Positions 1-7,624 of a stretch of DNA of 14,692 nucleotides are shown here, one piece after another; positions within the stretch are counted from its first letter, which is position 1, and each line of letters begins with the position of its first letter. Source of the DNA: Candidatus Hydrothermarchaeota archaeon. GTDB taxonomy: Archaea; Hydrothermarchaeota; Hydrothermarchaeia; Hydrothermarchaeales; WAQR01. The notes under the pieces were generated by a model that saw only the letters and a list, made by a program, of their open reading frames with translations, ran no database searches and was not told the DNA's origin. The stretch is taken from assembly GCA_015520145.1 (NCBI GenBank), contig WAQR01000096.1, positions 1-14,692 on the forward strand, read 5' to 3'. The translations under genes and the position numbers were made by a program.

Positions 1-2
1 GG

Positions 3-674
3 GATATCCGGATACTTTTTTTATCTGTACTGATTCTTTTATTGTTCTGGAGCGGAAAGATATCCGCAGAGAGCATCAGAGATAACCCTGATACCTGGAT
101 GTCTGATGACTGGGAGGACGCTTTAAACTGGGTAAATCTCAATACACCAGAAGACAGTGTAGTTATCTCCTGGTGGGATTATGGATACTGGATACAGACG
201 GTTTCTCAAAGAAGAACTGTGGTCGACGGACGCCATTTAGATATTCAAAGAGACATCGATATTGCAAGGATGTTCTGTTCAAATGAGACTGAAGCACTTG
301 ATATAATCAAAAACTATGTCCCAGGAAAAGTACCTATATTCGTACTCGTGAGTACTAACGATTTTATGGCAGCCTGGTCTATGAATCGAATTGCAAACGA
401 TTCTTTAGTCGTGGGGTATACTTTAATCGAAAAGAATACTACCACTGAAAATATAGAACGGTCACTCCAAAAACTGGGATTAAGACACTACTATATCAAA
501 GAAAAAGAGAACGGATTTGATGTATTTTATCTGGAAGATTTGGAGTATTCCGGGATGAAAGACAAATTACTCCCACAGCTTTTGCCGCTGTCAGGTATTG
601 GATATGGAAAGAATCTGGAACATTTTGAGCTAGAATATTTAAATGGTGGGGTTTATGTTTATAGAATGACTTAG
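3..674 (+). CDS. aglB: Oligosaccharyltransferase AglB/STT3, C-terminal part (5' end outside window)
   Basis: Transfers a lipid-linked glycan to Asn of N-X-S/T sequons on the outer face of the membrane (GT66). The reading frame is open from base 3, so only the last ~223 residues are seen. It begins with a hydrophobic segment (the last membrane helix), followed by a soluble domain holding the hallmark WWDYGYW at 171-191, which binds the +2 Ser/Thr of the sequon. About 160 residues follow WWDYG, which points to the short AglB class with a compact C-terminal domain. I could not confidently place the second family motif (DK/MI helix). It ends in TAG, and 111 bases separate it from the next gene on the same strand. 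The soluble domain shares the pattern W-x3-NTPED with the PMT-like protein at 12358-13746. Family identity is firm; the N-terminal catalytic half is not in view. Confidence 0.93.
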   Translation, partial: DIRILFLSVLILLLFWSGKISAESIRDNPDTWMSDDWEDALNWVNLNTPEDSVVISWWDYGYWIQTVSQRRTVVDGRHLDIQRDIDIARMFCSNETEALDIIKNYVPGKVPIFVLVSTNDFMAAWSMNRIANDSLVVGYTLIEKNTTTENIERSLQKLGLRHYYIKEKENGFDVFYLEDLEYSGMKDKLLPQLLPLSGIGYGKNLEHFELEYLNGGVYVYRMT

Positions 675-753
675 ACGTCCTTTTCTATGATTTTATGCCC
701 CTGAAATACGACGGGAGCATCTCTAAAAGATATACTCCAAGATGACAGCAAGC

Positions 754-770
754 TTTTAAAGTAATATAAA
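754..770 (+). promoter_or_regulatory. Candidate archaeal TATA box for the 786 gene
   Basis: The stretch cttttaaagtaatataaaac lies 16-32 bases before the ATG at 786, and no Shine-Dalgarno match stands before that ATG. This spacing fits an archaeal TATA element driving a leaderless or very short-leader transcript. The rest of the 675-785 gap shows only T-rich patches that could end the aglB transcript. This is by-eye recognition in AT-rich DNA. Confidence 0.4.
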
Positions 771-785
771 ACAAGATATAAAATA

Positions 786-2339
786 ATGCATAAGTCGTAC
801 CAGGAAGTCTCTAAAAGAATAGCCAAGTATCTGGCTAATAAGCAGACGAATAGAGGGAGTTTTCCTGCGAGGTCATTCTATGGTGAAACATTTGCTATAT
901 TCCTTTGGAGTTGTTTTGGAAGAGATTTTAGCAGGAATATCGAAAAGGCGATGAGTTACTATGAAGGAAAAGATAAATCTGACCCGCAATTTCACTGGGA
1001 ATTTAACAACTATGCCCTATGCCACTACTACAACAATACCGGCGATACAAGAGCATTCACCCTACTTAAAAATTCAAGATTTAGAGGAACCAAAGTAACT
1101 AATTGGATACTTTTGAGGGCTGTAACTAGGCTGTACCGGAGGAGAGTGTTTGATAACATCAAAGCAAGTTTAGAGATTAATAACAGCCTCTCAAGGCAAA
1201 AAGAAGGCTTTTTTTTTGATGAAGATTATGCTAGGTCATTTCAATATCACTGCTTTTCTACCGCTCTCATCGGGGAACTCTTCGAGTTGACTGATAATAA
1301 GAAATATAAATATAAATTCCTAAGTGGAGTGGACTTCATTTCTAATTTCATAATGCCCAATGGAGATACACTATATATCGGCAGGGGACAGGAACAGATT
1401 CTTGGATATGGCGCATTGATTTTTATCCTGGAATTCGCGCATAAGATAACTGGAAACAAACTTTACAAAAAAAATGCCGGAAAAGTCTTCTCATATCTGT
1501 TGAAGTTTCAGAGGACAGATGGGTCGTTTCCCCTGGTTCTACGAGAGGGTGAAATAGGTTATCCTAATAAAATCGACACAGAAGACACACGGTTTCTTGG
1601 ATGGTATGCCTACAATAACTTCTTTGATTACTTACCCTTCCTGGGGGCTTACCTCATGAGAGCTCATAAAGTAACTATCTCAGATGGCCACTCGTCCGAT
1701 AAACTAAAGGCAGATTCTAGAGGCTCAACAGTAACCAACGGCAGCCTGGAAGACTATATTATTTACTCATCAGAGAAATACAAAGCAGTTGTTAGCAAAC
1801 CCGGTGGGCACTGGACCAATGACCAACCCTTCCCGTACGTCTGCTATAAAAATGAGTCTATATTTCCCTGCTATGGTGGAGAACAATTCAAGAGCAGCAT
1901 ATATTCAATAAAACATATCCCTCTACCCTTCGGCAGAACTAAAGAAAAGGAGATATATTTTAGAGAGTTCAAATATACTGTAAAGAAGAATTCTCTCGCT
2001 GTGAATTCCACCTATCTCAATTTTACTCGGGAATTTGATTTCACAGAGGAGGGCTTCAAGTTAACCGACAGGACAACATTTAAAAAAGAGATATCATTTG
2101 AGGAATTTTATCCTATTAACTTGTATTTTTTTAACTTGGAGCGAGTTGAAGAGAACATATTCGAAACAGAGTATAATAACGCTGTAGCTGTAGTGATCCC
2201 ATCAACCCCCTGTTTTATCGATAGCAGAGAATTTTACTGTGCAAGGGGAAGATTGAAGGCATTAAGGGAGAATATAATGGGCATCTCCTTCGGTGAAGGC
2301 GCTGTATTGGAGAGGACTGTTAAAGTAGTATTTGACTGA
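786..2339 (+). CDS. Unrecognised protein, putative alpha/alpha-toroid plus beta-sandwich (heparinase II/III- or polysaccharide-lyase-like)
   Basis: 517 residues, not firmly recognised. Residues ~1-300 look helical with toroid-like elements: a GSFP near residue 25 and TDGSFP near 243 (a recurring 'DGSF' turn), an aromatic-rich RSFQYHCFSTAL near 150, and GDTLYIGRGQEQ near 198. Residues ~320-517 are beta-rich (repeated short hydrophobic strands, GGHWTNDQPFP near 344). An all-helical barrel followed by a beta-sandwich is the architecture of heparinase II/III-type lyases and some C5-epimerases. I infer a carbohydrate-active or glycan-binding role from this and from the neighbours. No signal peptide or membrane segment is visible at the N-terminus, so it is probably cytoplasmic, unlike secreted lyases. 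Only 12 bases separate its stop from the flippase ATG, so the two are co-transcribed. The CDS is sure, the fold is tentative and the activity is unknown. Confidence 0.85.
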   Translation: MHKSYQEVSKRIAKYLANKQTNRGSFPARSFYGETFAIFLWSCFGRDFSRNIEKAMSYYEGKDKSDPQFHWEFNNYALCHYYNNTGDTRAFTLLKNSRFRGTKVTNWILLRAVTRLYRRRVFDNIKASLEINNSLSRQKEGFFFDEDYARSFQYHCFSTALIGELFELTDNKKYKYKFLSGVDFISNFIMPNGDTLYIGRGQEQILGYGALIFILEFAHKITGNKLYKKNAGKVFSYLLKFQRTDGSFPLVLREGEIGYPNKIDTEDTRFLGWYAYNNFFDYLPFLGAYLMRAHKVTISDGHSSDKLKADSRGSTVTNGSLEDYIIYSSEKYKAVVSKPGGHWTNDQPFPYVCYKNESIFPCYGGEQFKSSIYSIKHIPLPFGRTKEKEIYFREFKYTVKKNSLAVNSTYLNFTREFDFTEEGFKLTDRTTFKKEISFEEFYPINLYFFNLERVEENIFETEYNNAVAVVIPSTPCFIDSREFYCARGRLKALRENIMGISFGEGAVLERTVKVVFD

Positions 2340-2351
2340 GAGGTAGCGTTG

Positions 2352-3665
2352 ATGAGCCTTAAAAATAAGTTAGTTGGTCTGACCGCATACAGCTTTACTG
2401 ACCAGATCTTCTCGCGTCTATTTGGCATAATTTCATTTGTTGTAATTGTTCGATTGCTACCTAGGGACGATGTAGGAATAATCGGTCTTGTCGCTGGCTA
2501 TCTCGTCATTTTCAACTTCCTATCTATTGCCCCCGAAACCATCCTGCTTAGAGATTTCCCAAAAATAAAGGACCGTGTACACCTATATATCACGTCGTTC
2601 ATGATTTTCTGGTTTATTAGGACTGTAGCCACGATGATTATGGCCAGTATAGTTTCACTATATTTATACTGGCAATTTGAAAACCTGATTGTCGTATTAG
2701 TGTTCTTAGCTGCGGCTTTATTTTTCAACATGGGATTATTTACGAGCATAATCAAGGAACTATTCTATGTTGATTTTAAACAGAAAACTGCCATGTCCGT
2801 CAACTTCGTTATGAATGCTCTTTCTCTTGGCCTCATTTTGCTACTATACTTTAGTCCAACCATTCTTTTTTACGTTTTTTTGTCTTTTATTTCGTCTGCG
2901 ATAACGATGGTTATATGGTATCTCCTGCTACGAAAATATTTTTCTTTCAGATTCTGTTTCACCAGGGAAATTTTTCGTGTATTGAACTTCAGTATCACAG
3001 ACTTTGCATTCTGGCAGCACATGAATGGGGCAATTACATATATGATATATCGTATTGATACAGCGATTCTCGGTTTTTTCGCCACCTTTACAGTTATCGG
3101 AGACTATACCATTGCATTATCCATTGCAAATTTCTTTTTTTTCGTGCCTCAGATAATCCAAAAATCTGTGATGGTTGGCCTGTCAAATATCGGTGATAAA
3201 AAAAACGAAGGCCTGCTGATGGGCATAATCATAAAATATTCCTTTATCATAGCAATGGCACAGTTGATTTTTTTCATACTATTCGGGAGATGGATAATAG
3301 CTATTTTATTTACTCCAAAGCATTTAGAAGAGATATATCTATACACATTCATAATAGTTATAGGCGTTACAATCCTAAATATATCAAGACCATTGATGTC
3401 ATTAATTGCCGCAAAGTGTAGTTTGCGAGAGACTTTTTTCAAGGTGTATCTCCCAGGCGGTGTAATAGCGTTTCTGGGATATGTTATCCTGACGTATTTA
3501 TACGGTTCCATTGGAACTGCTGTGGGAAATATTGTGGGATATTCTTTTTTTAGTTTATTATTAATCATCTTTGTGTGGAGAAGATACCCAGGAAAGCTTA
3601 AATTTAAGATAATCACGACAAAAGAGAGAGAAATAATCATGGAACTGATTAGGAAACAAAATTGA
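2352..3665 (+). CDS. Wzx-like polysaccharide/lipid-linked oligosaccharide flippase
   Basis: 437 residues of mostly hydrophobic sequence with about 12 predicted membrane spans, a short positive N-terminus (MSLKNK), and the early motif VIVRLLPRDDVGIIGL typical of the MOP-superfamily polysaccharide biosynthesis exporters (RfbX/Wzx, PF01943/PF13440). It probably moves the lipid-linked glycan made by the neighbouring glycosyltransferases across the membrane. The ATG at 2352 is preferred, with GAGAGGT eight or nine bases before it; a TTG one codon upstream (2349) is also possible. It sits 12 bases after the previous gene, in one unit with it, and converges on the glycosyltransferase operon with a 44-base gap. 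Family is confident from topology and position; substrate is inferred. Confidence 0.9.
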   Translation: MSLKNKLVGLTAYSFTDQIFSRLFGIISFVVIVRLLPRDDVGIIGLVAGYLVIFNFLSIAPETILLRDFPKIKDRVHLYITSFMIFWFIRTVATMIMASIVSLYLYWQFENLIVVLVFLAAALFFNMGLFTSIIKELFYVDFKQKTAMSVNFVMNALSLGLILLLYFSPTILFYVFLSFISSAITMVIWYLLLRKYFSFRFCFTREIFRVLNFSITDFAFWQHMNGAITYMIYRIDTAILGFFATFTVIGDYTIALSIANFFFFVPQIIQKSVMVGLSNIGDKKNEGLLMGIIIKYSFIIAMAQLIFFILFGRWIIAILFTPKHLEEIYLYTFIIVIGVTILNISRPLMSLIAAKCSLRETFFKVYLPGGVIAFLGYVILTYLYGSIGTAVGNIVGYSFFSLLLIIFVWRRYPGKLKFKIITTKEREIIMELIRKQN

Positions 3666-3681
3666 GTTATACGAGTTATAC
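3664..3681 (+). repeat. Perfect 9-bp tandem duplication at the convergent junction
   Basis: GAGTTATAC occurs twice in direct succession, starting inside the flippase TGA stop codon and running into the 44-base gap between the convergent genes. An 8-bp palindrome GAGTACTC follows at 3686-3693. This looks like a slippage duplication; no function is evident. Confidence 0.85.
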
Positions 3682-3709
3682 GACAGAGTACTCGAATATC
3701 ACTATTCTT

Positions 3710-4495
3710 CTACTTGAAAACAATTTTTGTCTCAGTTATTAATTGTAATTTCTCCCCCTTTTTTAATTTAACCAGTGCATAAGCATTTAATGGAAAATTT
3801 GCCTGCTTCTTTTCTCCTCGATACCATAGAAAATCTCTTATTGTCCCTGAACTGAGTAATATCTCACTTATACATTGGGGAATAGCTTTATTATACCAAG
3901 ACCTGCAGATCTTAATAATCTCTCTATCCCACTCCTTCGGCATTAAGCGGGCGTGGACTACCCAGACATCATTGAAGTCCCTCACATAGGTATATAATTT
4001 AAATTTATCAGTTGAAATTGCTTCTTTAGTCCTGACTATTACATTAAAATCTTTGCCAATCAATCTGGCTTCATTGACATGATATTGATAATAAATATTT
4101 GTATTTTTGTGGATATATTCTCTATCATCGATTACTGCTTTATCAAAAAATTCTTTTTTAAACTGGAACCTTGAGACAAAATCCATAACCCAAGAATCCT
4201 CAAGTGTAGTGAGCTGGTGTTCTCTGATAATCTTATTGCCTTTTATTTCTTCATCGATATTTAATTTCCATGTCCCACCGTGCATTTGAACAATAAGATC
4301 TGCTGCATGTCTTGTATCTGAAATATTGGTGGTTTTCTTGAGTATTTTATTCCTATATCCTCCTCCTGAAACACTAAAAAAAGATGACATATCAGCAGTC
4401 TCAAATCCCCATGTTTTAATAATATTCTGGTTATTAACAAAGAGTTTATCTATACAACCTTCTTTAAAAATTATGTGAATCTTATCTTTTTTCAT
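3710..4495 (-). CDS. Unrecognised 261-residue beta-rich protein, last gene of the glycosylation operon
   Basis: Not recognised. The sequence alternates short hydrophobic strands with polar turns and is rich in Trp, Tyr and Lys. It has no signal peptide or membrane segment and opens directly with charged residues (MKKDKIHIIF). Noticeable segments are SVSGGGYRNK near residue 43, MHGGTWKLNIDEEI near 71, EDSWVMDFVSRFQF near 97 and WVVHARLMPKEWD near 179. This texture suggests a beta-sandwich of the galactose-mutarotase/carbohydrate-binding type, possibly comparable to the C-terminal half of the protein at 786-2339, but I see no catalytic signature. Its ATG overlaps the TGA of the upstream GT4 gene (ATGA, 4492-4495), so it is translationally coupled to glycan assembly. 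A role in modifying or recognising the glycan, or in supporting the transferases, is inference. Confidence 0.85.
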   Translation of the reverse strand: MKKDKIHIIFKEGCIDKLFVNNQNIIKTWGFETADMSSFFSVSGGGYRNKILKKTTNISDTRHAADLIVQMHGGTWKLNIDEEIKGNKIIREHQLTTLEDSWVMDFVSRFQFKKEFFDKAVIDDREYIHKNTNIYYQYHVNEARLIGKDFNVIVRTKEAISTDKFKLYTYVRDFNDVWVVHARLMPKEWDREIIKICRSWYNKAIPQCISEILLSSGTIRDFLWYRGEKKQANFPLNAYALVKLKKGEKLQLITETKIVFK

Positions 4496-5565
4496 CTCCC
4501 ATTACCTTCATGATTTTTTAGCAAATTTTTCACGAACTCTCTATAATTCTTAGAAAAAATCTTAAATGAGAAGTTTTTTTTAATAAATTGTCTTGATTTA
4601 ATGTTTTTTTCAGAAGAAAGGATATTTTCAATGGCTTTAACATAATCTAAAGGATCATACGAAGATATCACATAACCAAGATCTGATGAATCGATCTCAT
4701 AAAATAATCCCGTATTACTCGCAATAATTGGCAGATTACATGCCATCGCCTCAAGAGGGACATAACTACATCCTTCAAACCTTGATGGAAATATTAAGAA
4801 GTCAGATGCAGAGTAATACTTATACATCTCCACATTGGGGACACTGGAACGAATGATCACATTTTTTCTAAGAGATTTAATCTCCAAGTCGGTAACGCAT
4901 AGAAAAACAATATCCCGGTTCATTTCAGCGGCTTTTAGCAAGATGTCAAATCCTTTAGCATATTCAGGTCTTCCAACAAAAATACCGATAGGGCTCTCTT
5001 CAGGTAGATTCAATTCCACTCTTGCTTCTTCTTTTGGTATCGGTCTAAACCTTTCTATATCTATACCGTTATGAATCACAACGCTATCAATGCCGTAATA
5101 TCTCTTTATTTGCTCCTTGACGAACCTGGATACCGTAATAACTTCCTTGTTTTGACCACTGAGCCTTTCAAATGTTCCATTTATATATTTGGTCACGAAA
5201 TAACCTAGACCACGGTCAGGTGAAGCATGATCTGCAAGCCCTGCATAGTTACCATGGAATACATTGACCACAGGGATATTTGGTTTTCTTAAAGCCAAAT
5301 ACCATCCAAACATCCCATTAACAAAGACGACGTCAAATTTATCTTTTTTGTGTAATTTTAAAAAATATTTCGCGCAAATCATAGCCCTTTTAGGTTCTTC
5401 CATGTATGGAATGGGGATATTGGATAAATAAGAATTATTTTCAGAGAGATTATAATCAATTATACTTATATTAGGGAATACTTTACTCAAGTACTCATTA
5501 AAGGTTTCTACCCCACCTCTAATCTGTAAACTTCCATATGGAGTAATCAATGCAATCGCAAGCAC
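4492..5565 (-). CDS. GT4-family glycosyltransferase (GT-B)
   Basis: 357 residues with the two-Rossmann layout of retaining GT4 enzymes. The N-terminal acceptor domain has LITPYGSLQIRGGVETF (residues ~5-21) and a nucleotide-binding half begins at IGIFVGRPEYAKGFDILLKA (~192). The E-x7-E signature is present as FEGCSYVPLEAMACNLPIIA near 260-280, followed by NTGLFYEI. No membrane anchor is seen, so it is a cytoplasmic or peripheral enzyme adding one sugar to the lipid-linked glycan. The start is GTG at 5565, chosen because it lies 4 bases past the stop of the upstream gene and gives the expected N-terminal strand; no good ATG exists there. The next gene overlaps its stop by 4 bases. Family is firm; donor and linkage are unknown. 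Confidence 0.92.
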   Translation of the reverse strand: MLAIALITPYGSLQIRGGVETFNEYLSKVFPNISIIDYNLSENNSYLSNIPIPYMEEPKRAMICAKYFLKLHKKDKFDVVFVNGMFGWYLALRKPNIPVVNVFHGNYAGLADHASPDRGLGYFVTKYINGTFERLSGQNKEVITVSRFVKEQIKRYYGIDSVVIHNGIDIERFRPIPKEEARVELNLPEESPIGIFVGRPEYAKGFDILLKAAEMNRDIVFLCVTDLEIKSLRKNVIIRSSVPNVEMYKYYSASDFLIFPSRFEGCSYVPLEAMACNLPIIASNTGLFYEIDSSDLGYVISSYDPLDYVKAIENILSSEKNIKSRQFIKKNFSFKIFSKNYREFVKNLLKNHEGNGR

Positions 5566-5569
5566 GATA

Positions 5570-6721
5570 TCACAGTCCTAATAACCTTTGTATCTCCTTT
5601 AGCGCAACGTCATTAGCTTTTTCCCTCGTAAAATATCTCTCAACTATCAATCTCCCTTGTGTACCTTTCTTTTTGAAATTGTCTAGATCCTCCAAAGCGA
5701 AGTATAGCTTGTCTCTAAATTCGCTCCATGAATTTGAAAAGAATCCCACATCATATTCCTGTAGGAAATTATGCAATGACCCGTTAGTTGGAGCCTTACA
5801 TGCCAATGGAAGTTCACAGGATAAGTACTCGAGTGTTTTGACAGGAAAACAATAATCCATTACATCAGATAGCGGATTTAGACCGATATCTCCTGCCGAG
5901 AGACATTTGTGCACATCTTTAGATTCAACTGGGCCAAGCATATGAAAATTGCTTTCAATACCAAGTTCACACGTGATCTCTTCTAGATTCTTTGCCTGTG
6001 TTTCGGAATATCTGTCTAACAATACAACAAATACCAAATGTGCATCAAAAGTGGATACGATCCCATACCCACAACACTCTAAAAATTTGTCAAGCTCTTT
6101 TTCGGCACCAAGTAGACCTACATATGTTATCACAGGGGACGATCGTTTAATCCCCAACCTATCCCGGAACTTTTTTCCCTCTCTGATATCTTTATAGAAA
6201 AAATCACAATCTACACCATTTGGTACTATGGAAAATTGTTCATCTTTTATTTTAAACAGGCTTTTTATTAAATTTTTGAGGGTGGGAGAAACGACAAAAA
6301 GCTTGTCTGCATATTTGTATGAAATTTTTTCAAACAATAGATGTCTTTTGTAAGACATTGAAGAAGTAGATAGGTATCCCAATTTACATTCTGCATAACT
6401 CCATGGATCACGGATGTCCACGATCAATGGTATCCGATTAATCTTGCTCGCTACTAGCGAATCAAATGTCACTGTAGCAGGAGGGGTTGTTGCCAGAACA
6501 ACATCATATTTCTTTTTCCAGAAAAGTTTTACTAAATCTATCTTACCCCTATATGGGATCACTCTGGTATCTCTAACCCCATCATGAAGCCATTCTCTTT
6601 GTGGGGTGATAATATCGACTTCATTGCCATGCGTTTGAAAATAATTCGCAAAGCTCATAACTCTGGTCACTGCTGCACCCTTCTCAGGTGGCGTATAAGG
6701 TGATACGATCGCGATATTCAT
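5570..6721 (-). CDS. GT4-family glycosyltransferase (GT-B)
   Basis: 383 residues. The N-terminal strand is MNIAIVSPYTPPEKGAAVTR, then an IVDIRDPWS segment near residue 100 that is typical of the WbuB/Cps4-like GT4 group. The donor-binding half contains SIVPNGVDCDFFY (~162) and VITYVGLLGAEKELDKFLE (~193). The signature region near 290 reads DYCFPVKTLEYLSCELPLAC, where the first Glu of E-x7-E is not obvious and FPVKTLEYL takes its place, a common variant in this subgroup. The ATG overlaps the upstream GT2 stop (ATGA, 6718-6721), and the following gene begins 4 bases after its TGA, so it is an internal operon gene. It is a predicted soluble sugar transferase for the same glycan; specificity is not predictable. 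Confidence 0.92.
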   Translation of the reverse strand: MNIAIVSPYTPPEKGAAVTRVMSFANYFQTHGNEVDIITPQREWLHDGVRDTRVIPYRGKIDLVKLFWKKKYDVVLATTPPATVTFDSLVASKINRIPLIVDIRDPWSYAECKLGYLSTSSMSYKRHLLFEKISYKYADKLFVVSPTLKNLIKSLFKIKDEQFSIVPNGVDCDFFYKDIREGKKFRDRLGIKRSSPVITYVGLLGAEKELDKFLECCGYGIVSTFDAHLVFVVLLDRYSETQAKNLEEITCELGIESNFHMLGPVESKDVHKCLSAGDIGLNPLSDVMDYCFPVKTLEYLSCELPLACKAPTNGSLHNFLQEYDVGFFSNSWSEFRDKLYFALEDLDNFKKKGTQGRLIVERYFTREKANDVALKEIQRLLGL

Positions 6722-7611
6722 TTTTTGCTCGTTCCTGGTTGAATGTACCTCAAAATGTCGTTAATAATTGAAGGTAGCAGATGAGATCTTATTTCATGGC
6801 ATGCCAATCTTCCGGTTAATTTTAGTATCCCTGCCTGGAGCTGCAACTCTTTTTTAAAAAATGGATAATGTTTTTTCAAAAAATAATGATTATTCTTAAT
6901 AGTCCAATATTGATAGGCAAATCTATTTATCGCATGCTGACCGCTCCCACGTGTAGGTTGTCTGGGAAAATGGAAACATGCTGTATGGGGACAGAAGAAG
7001 ATTTTATATCCTAACTTTGCAGCAGCTACCTGGATATCTGTTTCTTCCCGGTATCCATTCCCCTGATAATTCTCGTCATAGTAAAGGCCGTCCAGAACCT
7101 CTGCCCGTGCCAGAAAGCATGAATGCAAAAAGATAGTTCCTATATCATTTTGAGTTTTAATACTAAAATTTCCTTTTATAAGACTTTTATCTATCAGAGG
7201 CATCTTAATTTTGTTCCATCTCTCTAACTCCTCATTTTTTTGTTTAAAAGTGATTAAATAGATAAGTCTTCCAGCAATAATATCTGCATCATTCTTTTTC
7301 ATACATTCGAGGAGCTGAGATGAATAATTATCGTCAAGGAAGACATCATCTTCCCCGAAGAGTATATACTTCCCTGTTGCGCGCTGCATCCCGGTGTTTT
7401 TAGCAACCGGAGCCCCTCTCTTTGAATCGTGCCGGAGGTATTTTATCCTTTCATCTACTCTTGCTATCTCTGATATCAGCCCCCCTGTATTATCGATACT
7501 ACCATCATCTACCACGATTATTTCTTTTACATGCTTTTGTTTTAGATAAGATGGTAGCGTCTTCTCAAGGACATTTCCCCGATTATAGGATGGAATTATT
7601 ATGCTTATCAT
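6718..7611 (-). CDS. GT2-family glycosyltransferase (GT-A)
   Basis: 297 residues of inverting GT-A type. The opening MISIIIPSYNRGNVLEKTLP and the nearby IIVVDDGSIDNTGG (~32) form the nucleotide-binding core. FGEDDVFLDDNY near 90 supplies the metal-binding acidic motif (EDD in place of DxD). GNGYREETDIQVAAAKLGYK near 185-204 carries the EET catalytic-base region, followed by FFCPHTACFHF. There are no membrane helices, so it is probably peripheral on the cytoplasmic face. ATG 7611 lies 13 bases after the upstream gene's TAG, and its own stop overlaps the next start by 4 bases. It is the only GT-A enzyme among the five soluble transferases, so it should make a linkage of inverted configuration. 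The exact donor is unknown. Confidence 0.93.
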   Translation of the reverse strand: MISIIIPSYNRGNVLEKTLPSYLKQKHVKEIIVVDDGSIDNTGGLISEIARVDERIKYLRHDSKRGAPVAKNTGMQRATGKYILFGEDDVFLDDNYSSQLLECMKKNDADIIAGRLIYLITFKQKNEELERWNKIKMPLIDKSLIKGNFSIKTQNDIGTIFLHSCFLARAEVLDGLYYDENYQGNGYREETDIQVAAAKLGYKIFFCPHTACFHFPRQPTRGSGQHAINRFAYQYWTIKNNHYFLKKHYPFFKKELQLQAGILKLTGRLACHEIRSHLLPSIINDILRYIQPGTSKK

Positions 7612-7624
7612 AGGGAATATTCAT

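Noticed and set aside
3149..3640. 163-codon open frame on the minus strand opposite the flippase
   Set aside because: It is the antisense of strongly hydrophobic, family-matching flippase codons, has no recognisable motif and would overlap a well-supported gene almost entirely.
5570..6721. Inactive glycosyltransferase because the first Glu of E-x7-E is not evident
   Set aside because: The FPVKTLEYL variant is common in active members of this GT4 subgroup, and the rest of both domains is intact.
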